DNA of 64,000 bases, taken from positions 47,390 to 111,389 of the forward strand of contig NZ_PJME01000031.1 in the NCBI RefSeq assembly GCF_002954775.1, read 5' to 3'. Source of the stretch: Streptomyces geranii (GTDB taxonomy: Bacteria; Actinomycetota; Actinomycetes; Streptomycetales; Streptomycetaceae). The position numbers and the translations under genes are program-made. Below are positions 1-6,833 of this stretch, one piece after another. A model generated the notes under the pieces. It did no database searches. It was not told where the DNA came from and saw nothing but the letters and a program-made list of their open reading frames with translations. Each line of letters starts with the position of its first letter. Position 1 is the first letter of the stretch.

Positions 1-40
1 GCGGGCGCGGGAACTCAGGGGACACGTCAGCCTCCGTTGG

Positions 41-78
41 TGCGTATTGCACAACATGGTGAGCGATACGCAACATGG
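41..78. promoter_or_regulatory. Candidate operator upstream of the betaine-aldehyde dehydrogenase
   Basis: TGCGTAT (41-47) and ATACGCA (66-72) form an inverted repeat. The stretch also holds two near-identical direct copies of C(A/G)CAACATGG (50-59 and 69-78). The minus-strand string CATGTTGCGTA (67-77) occurs again on the plus strand at 6771-6781, ahead of the dimethylglycine oxidase. GTTGCGCA-type half sites occur at 246-253 (minus) and 6755-6762. One regulator binding both promoters is inferred; no regulator gene for it lies in the window. Confidence 0.4.
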
Positions 79-278
79 TCGGCTCGGTGGCCGGTCGCGT
101 CAAGGGCGGTCGGGCCTTGTCTGGTGTATGTGGGCGCGGCGCGCGCCCGTGACCTCGGGGGCTGTCGAAATCGTCATCCGCCAACTACTTGACGTATGTC
201 TGCACATTCGCCAGGGTGTTCCACCACAAGCAATTGGGTGCACGATGCGCAACGAATTCCTATGGAAAGGCTTGGCGC

Positions 279-1751
279 GTGGCAGACCTGTATGTGGACG
301 GTGAATGGCGGGAGCCGGTGGCCGGTGGCCGCCGGGAAATCCGATGTCCCGCCGACGGCACGCTCGCCGCCACCGTCTCGGAGGGGACCCGCCCCGACAC
401 CGAGGCCGCGATCGCCGCCGCCCGCCGCGCCTTCGACACGGGACCCTGGCCGCGTACTCCCGAACGGGAGCGCGGTCAGTTGCTGCTCCGCACCGCCGAC
501 ATCATGGAGCGCGACGCCAAGGAGTTCGCCCGCGCCGAGTCCCTCGACACCGGCAAGCGGCTGGTGGAGAGCGAGTACGACATCGCCGACGTCGTCTCCT
601 GCTTCCGGTACTACGGCGGGATCGGGGGCGTCGACGCCGGGCGGGTCATCGACACCGGGCGGGACGACGCCGTCAGCCGGGTCGTGTACGAGCCGGTCGG
701 GGTCTGCGGGCTCATCACCCCCTGGAACTACCCGCTCCTCCAGGCCAGTTGGAAGGTCGCCCCGGCCCTTCTCGCCGGGAACACCTTCGTCCTCAAGCCC
801 AGCGAACTCACCCCCTCCACCTCCGTCCTCCTCGTCCGCGCGCTCGCCGAGGCCGGGCTCCCCGCCGGTGTCGCCAACCTCGTCCTGGGCGCCGGGCCCG
901 AGGTCGGAGCGCCGCTCTCCGAGCACCCCGACGTCGACCTCGTCTCCTTCACCGGCGGCCTGGAGACCGGGAAACGGATCATGGCCACCGCCGCCGCGGG
1001 CGTGAAGAAGGTGGCCCTGGAACTCGGCGGGAAGAACCCCAACGTCGTGTTCGCCGACGCCGACTTCGAGACGGCCGTGGACTTCGCCCTCACGGCCGTC
1101 TTCCTGCACTCCGGGCAGGTCTGCTCCGCCGGGGCCAGGCTCGTTGTCGAGGATTCCATCCATGACCGGTTCGTGGACGAAGTGGTGCGGCGGGCCCGGC
1201 AGATACGGCTCGGCGGGCCCTTCGACCCCGACGCCGAGACCGGGGCGCTCATCTCCGCCCAGCATCTCGCCAAGGTCGAGGCCTACGTCGCCGCCGGGCT
1301 CGCCGAGGGCGCCGTGCTGCGCTGCGGGGGCGCGCGGCCGGACGAACCCGCCCTCGCCGGCGGGCACTTCTACCCGCCCACCGTCCTCGACGAGTGCACG
1401 CAGGACATGCGGGTCGTGCACGAGGAGTCCTTCGGGCCCGTGCTCACCGTCGAGCGCTTCAGCGGCGCCGAGGACGATGCCGTACGCATCGCGAACGACA
1501 CCGAGTACGGGCTCGCGGGAGCCGTGTGGACGCAGGACGCGGGCAAGGCCCAGCGGGTCGCCCGGCGGCTGCGGCACGGCACCGTGTGGATCAACGACTA
1601 CCACCCCTATGTGCCGCAGGCGGAATGGGGTGGCTTCGGGCACTCGGGCGTAGGCCGGGAACTGGGACCGTCCGGCCTGGACGAGTACCGGGAGCCCAAG
1701 CACATCTGGCAGAACATCCAACCCCGGCCGCAGCACTGGTTCCGCGGCTGA
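279..1751 (+). CDS. Aldehyde dehydrogenase, betaine-aldehyde dehydrogenase type
   Basis: A 490-residue NAD(P)-dependent aldehyde dehydrogenase of the betaine-aldehyde dehydrogenase group, which oxidises betaine aldehyde to glycine betaine in the cytoplasm. The general-base Glu248 lies in LELGGK and the nucleophile Cys282 in GQVCSAG. The N-terminus ADLYVDGEW is typical of the family. GTG at 279 is chosen because AAAGG (266-270) is well spaced and the family homology begins there; an upstream in-frame start at 189 would add 30 unrelated residues. The gene is followed by a betaine-type ABC importer 20 bp downstream, which supports the substrate class. Exact substrate is inferred; other amino-aldehydes are possible. 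Confidence 0.88.
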   Translation: MADLYVDGEWREPVAGGRREIRCPADGTLAATVSEGTRPDTEAAIAAARRAFDTGPWPRTPERERGQLLLRTADIMERDAKEFARAESLDTGKRLVESEYDIADVVSCFRYYGGIGGVDAGRVIDTGRDDAVSRVVYEPVGVCGLITPWNYPLLQASWKVAPALLAGNTFVLKPSELTPSTSVLLVRALAEAGLPAGVANLVLGAGPEVGAPLSEHPDVDLVSFTGGLETGKRIMATAAAGVKKVALELGGKNPNVVFADADFETAVDFALTAVFLHSGQVCSAGARLVVEDSIHDRFVDEVVRRARQIRLGGPFDPDAETGALISAQHLAKVEAYVAAGLAEGAVLRCGGARPDEPALAGGHFYPPTVLDECTQDMRVVHEESFGPVLTVERFSGAEDDAVRIANDTEYGLAGAVWTQDAGKAQRVARRLRHGTVWINDYHPYVPQAEWGGFGHSGVGRELGPSGLDEYREPKHIWQNIQPRPQHWFRG

Positions 1752-1771
1752 ACGCCGAAAAGAGGTCGATC

Positions 1772-2863
1772 GTGACCCCAGTACAGACCGAGGTGCCGCA
1801 GCGGCGCGGCACGCCCCAGGACTCGGACGGCACGCCGGTCATCTCCGTGCGCGGCCTGTGGAAGGTGTTCGGGCCGAAGGCCGACCGGGTGCCGGAATCG
1901 GAGGAGCTGTGCGGGCTCACCCGACGCGAGCTGATGGACCGTACGGGCTGCACGGCCGCCGTACGGGACGTGCACTTCGACGTGTCGCCCGGCGAGGTGT
2001 TCGTCGTCATGGGCCTTTCCGGGTCCGGGAAGTCGACCCTCGTGCGATGTCTCACCCGGCTGATCGAACCCACCGCGGGGGAGATCGTCTTCGAGGGCGA
2101 GAACATCCGCGACGCCGACGACAAGCGGCTGCGCGAGCTGCGTCGGCAGAAGTTCTCCATGGTGTTCCAGCACTTCGGGCTGCTGCCGCACCGGCGGGTC
2201 GTCGACAACGTCGCCTTCGGGCTCGAGATACGGGGGATGGGCCGGGCCGAGCGGATGAAGCGGGCGCTGGAGGTCGTCGAGCTGGTCGGGCTCTCCGGGT
2301 ACGAGAACTCCTATCCCGATCAGCTCTCCGGCGGTATGCAGCAACGCGTGGGCCTGGCAAGGGCGTTGGCCGGTGAACCGGACGTCCTGTTCTTCGACGA
2401 GCCGTTCTCCGCACTCGACCCGTTGATCCGGCGGGACATGCAGAACGAGGTCATCCGGCTGCACCACGAGGTCCACAAGACCATGGTGTTCATCACCCAC
2501 GACCTGTCCGAGGCCCTCAAGTTGGGCGACCGCATCCTCATCATGCGCGACGGCAAGATGGTCCAGTGCGGCACGGGCGACGAGCTGGTGGGCGCCCCGG
2601 CCGACGACTACGTACGCGAGTTCGTGAAGGACGTACCGCGTGCCGATGTCCTCACCCTGCGCTGGATCATGCGTCCGCCGGTCGACGAAGACGCCCTGGA
2701 CGGGCCGGAGTTGGGCCCCGATGTCGTCGTACGGGAGGCCACCCGGGCCGTGCTCGCCGCCGAGAAGCCGGTCAAGGTCGTCGAGAACGGCAAGCTGCTC
2801 GGCATCGTCGGCGACGAGGAGATCCTCGCCGTCGTCGCCGGGCAGGAAGGCGACGCGCGATGA
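1772..2863 (+). CDS. proV: Glycine betaine/proline ABC transporter, ATP-binding subunit
   Basis: A 363-residue cytoplasmic ATPase that powers import of glycine betaine or related quaternary amines. It shows Walker A GLSGSGKST (about residues 81-89), the signature LSGGMQQR, Walker B VLFFDEP and the switch His in FITHD. The C-terminal 80 residues resemble a shortened CBS-type regulatory region, which in OpuA/ProV proteins senses ionic strength. The insertion after the first strand (ESEELCGLTRRELMDRTG) is a hallmark of ProV-like ATPases. GTG at 1772 follows AGAGG at 1761-1765. Its stop overlaps the permease start (ATGA), so the two are translationally coupled. Confidence 0.9.
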   Translation: MTPVQTEVPQRRGTPQDSDGTPVISVRGLWKVFGPKADRVPESEELCGLTRRELMDRTGCTAAVRDVHFDVSPGEVFVVMGLSGSGKSTLVRCLTRLIEPTAGEIVFEGENIRDADDKRLRELRRQKFSMVFQHFGLLPHRRVVDNVAFGLEIRGMGRAERMKRALEVVELVGLSGYENSYPDQLSGGMQQRVGLARALAGEPDVLFFDEPFSALDPLIRRDMQNEVIRLHHEVHKTMVFITHDLSEALKLGDRILIMRDGKMVQCGTGDELVGAPADDYVREFVKDVPRADVLTLRWIMRPPVDEDALDGPELGPDVVVREATRAVLAAEKPVKVVENGKLLGIVGDEEILAVVAGQEGDAR

Positions 2864-4878
2864 CCGTCGCCGTGGAGAAACCGCCGACGCCCGAGCCGCC
2901 CGGGCCCGAGGACGCCGTGCCCGAGGCCGCGCCCGCCGCAGCCGTACGGCGGGTCAGCCGGCGTGTGGTGGTCGGGGCGATCCTCGTCGTCTGGCTGGTG
3001 CTGTTCGCCGTACTGCGCGGCACGAACACGCTGACCCTCGCGGCGGCGGACCTCACCGACCTGCACCGGTGGCTGAACGACGTCTACGACTCGATCGGCG
3101 CCAACCGCAACTCCAACCCGCTCTTCCTCTACTTCTTCAACGAGATCCGCCTGGTCATCGACAACCTGGCGACCTTCGTCCAGCACCTGATCTCCCAGCC
3201 GTCCGACTCCCGGCCGCTGCCGCAGATCGGGTGGCTCGGGGTCGTAGGGATCGCCGGGTTCGTGTCGTGGGCCGTGGGCAACTGGCGGGTGGCGCTGCTG
3301 ACCGTCGCCGGGTTCGTGTTCTTCGGACTGCAGGGGCTGTGGCAGGAGAGCATGGACACGCTCGCCCTGACGCTGACGGCGGTGCTCGTGGCGCTGCTGT
3401 TCGCGATCCCGCTGGGGGTGTGGGTGGGGCTGTCCGACCGGGTCAACAAGGTGATGACGCCCGTCCTGGACTTCATGCAGACGATGCCCACCTTCGTCTA
3501 CCTCGCCCCGCTGACCCTGTTCTTCCTCATCGGCGGCGCCTCCGCGACCATCGCCACCGTCATCTACGCGGCCCCGCCGGCGATCCGCATCACCGCGCAC
3601 GCCATCCGGTCCGTGCCGGAGACGACGGTCGAGGCGGCCGACTCGCTGGGCGCCACCCGCTGGCAGTCGCTGCTGAAGGTGCTGCTGCCGATGTCCAAGC
3701 GGACCGTCGTCATGGGCGTCAACCAGACGATCATGGCGGCCCTCGCCATGGTGACCATCGCCGCCCTGATCGACGCGCCCGGCCTCGGCAAGACCGTCAT
3801 CCAGGCCCTCCAGTCGCTCGACGTGGGTACGGCCTTCAACGCGGGCCTCGCCATTGTCATCATGGCGATCGTCCTGGACCGGGTCACGACAGCGGCCAGC
3901 GGACGCGAGGAGGCGGCGCGGCGCTCGGGCGGCCGGTTCCTCGCCCGGCGCCGGCAGCTGGTGGTGGCGGGCGCGGCGGTCACCGCGGTCCTGGTCTACC
4001 TCTCCCACACCTATGTATGGGCGGCGGAGTTCCCGGGTGAGGGCAGTGTCGGCAGCTCCGTCGCGAGCGCCGCCGACACCGCGAGCACCTGGGTGCAGGA
4101 CAACCTGTCGGGCCTCACCAACGCCTTCCGCGACGCCCTCACCAACGGTTTGCTCAACCCCTTCCAGACGCTGCTCACTGACTCGCCCTGGTGGCTCGTC
4201 GGCGCGGTCCTGGTCGGGCTCGGCGTGGTCCTCGGCGGCTGGCGGTCCGGGGTGACGACGGCGGTGTGCGTCGGCCTGCTGGTCGGGACCGGCTTGTGGT
4301 CGGACAGCATGACGACGCTGGCGTCCACGCTCGTGGCCACGGTCATGACGATGCTGCTGGCCGTGGTCGTCGGGGTGTGGATGGCCCGCAGTACGGTCGC
4401 GGACCGCCTGATCCGGCCCACCCTCGACGCGGCGCAGGTCATGCCGCCGTTCGTCTACCTCGTACCGTTCCTGGCGCTGTTCGGCGCGACCCGCTTCACG
4501 GCGATCGTCGCCGCGATCGTCTACGCGGCGCCCGTCGCCATGAAGATCATCGCGGACGGTGTACGGAACGTGCCCGCGACGACCGTCGAGGCGGCCACCT
4601 CCGCCGGGTGCAACACCTGGCAGATCATCACCAAGGTCCAGCTGCCGATGGCACGCGGAGCCCTGACCCTGGCCACCAACCAGGGTCTGATCTACGTGCT
4701 GTCGATGGTTGTTGTGGGCGGCCTGGTAGGCGCGGGCGCCCTCGGCTACGACGTCGTGGCCGGCTTCTCGCAGGGGCAGCTGTACGGGAAGGGGCTGGCG
4801 GCGGGGCTGGCCATCGTCCTTCTCGGAGTCATGTTCGACCGGATCACTCAAGCAGCGGCGCGGCGTGCCGGCGCGTAA
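2860..4878 (+). CDS. proW: Betaine ABC transporter permease, two permease modules fused
   Basis: A 672-residue membrane permease with two complete binding-protein-dependent transport domains in one chain. The first has its EAA loop at DSLGATRWQSLLKVLLPM and the second at TSAGCNTWQIITKVQLPMA. Each is preceded by a long periplasmic or linker segment and several hydrophobic helices. ProW normally has one module and dimerises, so this chain probably forms the whole translocation pore as a pseudo-dimer. ATG at 2860 overlaps the ATPase stop by 4 bp. The lipoprotein gene starts just downstream. The duplication is old: the halves share architecture but differ widely in sequence. Confidence 0.9.
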   Translation: MTVAVEKPPTPEPPGPEDAVPEAAPAAAVRRVSRRVVVGAILVVWLVLFAVLRGTNTLTLAAADLTDLHRWLNDVYDSIGANRNSNPLFLYFFNEIRLVIDNLATFVQHLISQPSDSRPLPQIGWLGVVGIAGFVSWAVGNWRVALLTVAGFVFFGLQGLWQESMDTLALTLTAVLVALLFAIPLGVWVGLSDRVNKVMTPVLDFMQTMPTFVYLAPLTLFFLIGGASATIATVIYAAPPAIRITAHAIRSVPETTVEAADSLGATRWQSLLKVLLPMSKRTVVMGVNQTIMAALAMVTIAALIDAPGLGKTVIQALQSLDVGTAFNAGLAIVIMAIVLDRVTTAASGREEAARRSGGRFLARRRQLVVAGAAVTAVLVYLSHTYVWAAEFPGEGSVGSSVASAADTASTWVQDNLSGLTNAFRDALTNGLLNPFQTLLTDSPWWLVGAVLVGLGVVLGGWRSGVTTAVCVGLLVGTGLWSDSMTTLASTLVATVMTMLLAVVVGVWMARSTVADRLIRPTLDAAQVMPPFVYLVPFLALFGATRFTAIVAAIVYAAPVAMKIIADGVRNVPATTVEAATSAGCNTWQIITKVQLPMARGALTLATNQGLIYVLSMVVVGGLVGAGALGYDVVAGFSQGQLYGKGLAAGLAIVLLGVMFDRITQAAARRAGA

Positions 4879-4891
4879 GGAGCTACCCACC

Positions 4892-5881
4892 ATGGCAGGA
4901 CAAGCAGCAAAGTGGAGAGTCGGCGCGGCCGGGGTGGCGGTGCTCGGCCTCGCCCTCACCGCCTGCGGTGGCGCGAAGGTCGGCGACACGGCGTCGGGCT
5001 CCGACGACTCGTCCGGGGCTTCCGGGTCGTCCGGGAAGTGCGGCACCTTCAACCTCGCGGTGAACCCGTGGGTCGGTTACGAGGCGAACGCGGCGGTCGT
5101 CGCGTACGTGGCGGAGAACGACCTCGGGTGCAAGGTCACCAAGAAGGACCTGAAGGAGGAGATCGCCTGGCAGGGCTTCGGGACGGGCGAGGTGGACGCC
5201 GTCATCGAGAACTGGGGCCACGACGACCTGAAGAAGAAGTACATCACCGACCAGAAGACGGCGGTGGAGGTGGGCGCGACCGGCAACGAAGGGCTGATCG
5301 GCTGGTACGTACCGCCGTGGCTGGCCAAGGCGCACCCGGACATCACCGACTGGAACAACCTCGACAAGTATGCGGCGGAGTTCAAGACGTCGGAGTCGGG
5401 CGGCAAGGGCCAGTTGCTGGACGGCGACCCGTCCTTCGTCACCAATGACGAGGCGCTGGTGAAGAACCTGAAGCTGGACTTCAAGGTGGTGTACGCGGGC
5501 AGCGAGACGGCGCTGATCCAGGCCTTCCGCAAGGCGGAGAAGAACAAGGAGTGGGTGATCGGCTACTTCTACGAGCCCCAGTGGTTCATGGCCGAGGTGC
5601 CGCTCGTGAAGGTGAAGCTGCCGGAGTACAAGGCGGGTTGCGACGCGGACCTGGAGAAGGTGGCGTGCGACTACCCCGTGTACAAGCTGGACAAGATCGT
5701 CAGCGCGAAGTTCGCCAAGTCGGGGAGTCCGGCGTACGACCTGGTGAAGAACTTCACCTGGACGAACGACGACCAGAACACGGTGGCGAAGTACATAGCC
5801 GAGGACAAGATGACGCCGGAGGCGGCGGCGAAGAAGTGGGTCGACGCGAACCGGGCGAAGGTTGACGCCTGGATCAAGTAG
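4892..5881 (+). CDS. proX: Glycine betaine-binding lipoprotein (OpuAC/ProX family)
   Basis: A 329-residue extracytoplasmic binding protein for the preceding importer. It has a charged N-terminus, a hydrophobic stretch and a lipobox LALTAC with lipidated Cys25, followed by a Gly/Ser-rich tether. The mature part begins with the OpuAC-type segment NLAVNPWVGYEAN and contains many aromatic residues (GWYVPPW, GYFYEPQWF), as expected of a quaternary-amine binding cage. ATG at 4892 is preferred because AAGGAG lies at 4877-4882; the longer in-frame start at 4865 has no ribosome site. It is the last gene of the dehydrogenase-importer group. Confidence 0.92.
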   Translation: MAGQAAKWRVGAAGVAVLGLALTACGGAKVGDTASGSDDSSGASGSSGKCGTFNLAVNPWVGYEANAAVVAYVAENDLGCKVTKKDLKEEIAWQGFGTGEVDAVIENWGHDDLKKKYITDQKTAVEVGATGNEGLIGWYVPPWLAKAHPDITDWNNLDKYAAEFKTSESGGKGQLLDGDPSFVTNDEALVKNLKLDFKVVYAGSETALIQAFRKAEKNKEWVIGYFYEPQWFMAEVPLVKVKLPEYKAGCDADLEKVACDYPVYKLDKIVSAKFAKSGSPAYDLVKNFTWTNDDQNTVAKYIAEDKMTPEAAAKKWVDANRAKVDAWIK

Positions 5882-5915
5882 TACCGGGATGGTCGGGTAC
5901 GGCCTCTTCCAGGGG

Positions 5916-5965
5916 CCCGTGGCGGGGCTGCCGCAGCTCAAGGGCTGCCGCGGTCCCGCCACGGG
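5916..5965. terminator. Hairpin between convergent proX and cyclophilin genes
   Basis: CCCGTGGCGGG (5916-5926) pairs with CCCGCCACGGG (5955-5965), and the inner part can extend the stem imperfectly. It lies between two convergent genes, so it is a plausible bidirectional terminator. There is no U tract, which is common in Streptomyces. Confidence 0.6.
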
Positions 5966-6011
5966 CTGCCGGGCGCCGGGATGACCGGGCGGACCTCGGC
6001 GGGAGAGGGTG

Positions 6012-6509
6012 TTACTCGCTCACGACGCCCGAGGCGGCGATGACGATCTTCGCGCGGGTGGCACCGGACTGGGAGCCCAGGGACTCGATCCGCGTGACCA
6101 GGTCCTGGCCCTCGACGACCTCGCCGAAGACGACGTGCTTGCCGTCGAGCCACGAGGTGACGATCGTGGTGATGAAGAACTGCGAGCCGTTGGTGTTCCG
6201 GCCGGCGTTCGCCATCGACAGCAGGAACGGCTTGGTGTGCTTGAGCTTGAAGTTCTCGTCGGCGAACTTCTCGCCGTAGATGCTCTTGCCGCCCGTGCCG
6301 TCGCCACGGGTGAAGTCGCCGCCCTGGAGCATGAACTCCGGGATGACGCGGTGGAAGCCGGAGCCCTCGTACCCGAAGCCGTGCTGGCCGGTGGCCAGCT
6401 CGCGGAAGTTCTGCGCCGTCTTGGGGACGACGTCGTCGTACAGCTTGAAGACGATGCGGCCCGCGGCGTCGCCGTCAATGGTGATGTCGAAGAATACGTT
6501 GGTAGACAT
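6012..6509 (-). CDS. ppiA: Peptidyl-prolyl cis-trans isomerase, cyclophilin type
   Basis: A 165-residue cyclophilin that catalyses proline cis-trans isomerisation during protein folding in the cytoplasm; no signal peptide is seen. The catalytic core is intact: FHRVIPEFMLQGGDF with the active Arg, then GSQFFITT, and the late segment LDGKHVVFGEV that carries His in place of the Trp of human CypA, as usual in bacterial enzymes. Length and start MSTNVFFDITI match family members. It interrupts the betaine cluster on the opposite strand and is probably an independent housekeeping gene. Confidence 0.95.
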   Translation of the reverse strand: MSTNVFFDITIDGDAAGRIVFKLYDDVVPKTAQNFRELATGQHGFGYEGSGFHRVIPEFMLQGGDFTRGDGTGGKSIYGEKFADENFKLKHTKPFLLSMANAGRNTNGSQFFITTIVTSWLDGKHVVFGEVVEGQDLVTRIESLGSQSGATRAKIVIAASGVVSE

Positions 6510-6599
6510 ACGGGTATCCTGTCACGCCGATTTGTGCCCCGCCGGTGAGCCCGCCCGTAGGCCGCCCCGGCGCGTGACCGCCCGCACCACTTGTGTGTT

Positions 6600-6634
6600 C
6601 CCCGCGCCGCGAGCGCGGGGCTTTCTTCGTTTCT
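6600..6634 (+). terminator. Rho-independent-like hairpin with T-rich tail, plus strand
   Basis: CCCCGCGC (6600-6607) pairs with GCGCGGGG (6613-6620) around a 5-nt loop and is followed by CTTTCTTCGTTTCT. This looks like an intrinsic terminator reading rightwards, yet no plus-strand gene lies just upstream, so a small RNA or leader transcript is possible. Confidence 0.45.
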
Positions 6635-6754
6635 GCCCCGGCCGGGGACCGCCCCGCCGGGGACCGCCCCCACCGGTGGTCGTCCTCGCCGGAGAGGCCT
6701 CCTCTCCCACCTCCCTGACCCTCTTGACACCCACCTGCGAGGCGGGCACATTGA

Positions 6755-6782
6755 GTTGCGCAACCTGAGTCATGTTGCGTAG
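6755..6782. promoter_or_regulatory. Candidate operator upstream of dimethylglycine oxidase
   Basis: The palindrome GTTGCGCAAC (6755-6764) is followed by CATGTTGCGTA (6771-6781), which matches, in reverse orientation, the site at 67-77 before the aldehyde dehydrogenase. GCAAGCAAC follows at 6782-6790. The shared half-site pattern suggests a common regulator of both transcripts; this is inferred. Confidence 0.45.
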
Positions 6783-6833
6783 CAAGCAACTGACACTGAG
6801 GGCCTGGACTGGTTTTCAACCGGAGGTGCGGCG

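Larger units (their letters stand above)
6510..6833. other. Divergent intergenic region, cyclophilin / dimethylglycine oxidase
   Basis: A 324-bp region with no credible gene. It holds a hairpin with a pyrimidine-rich tail (6600-6634), a duplicated GCCGGGGACCGCCCC unit near 6643-6670, a TTGACA hexamer at 6724-6729 and the GTTGCG-type operator candidate at 6755-6782. A confident -10 box for the oxidase could not be picked. Confidence 0.5.

Noticed and set aside
174..1736. Long open frame on the minus strand opposite the aldehyde dehydrogenase
   Set aside because: It mirrors a clear gene, has Gly/Asp/Val-rich composition typical of antisense frames in high-GC DNA and no family motif. The same reasoning removed long frames at 2608-5052, 6816-10292, 10887-14252, 15300-18293 and 46198-50010.
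6590..6625. TTCCCCGCGCC..GCGCGGGG as a type I-E CRISPR repeat
   Set aside because: Only one copy, no spacer spacing and no cas genes. It is better explained as a hairpin/terminator.
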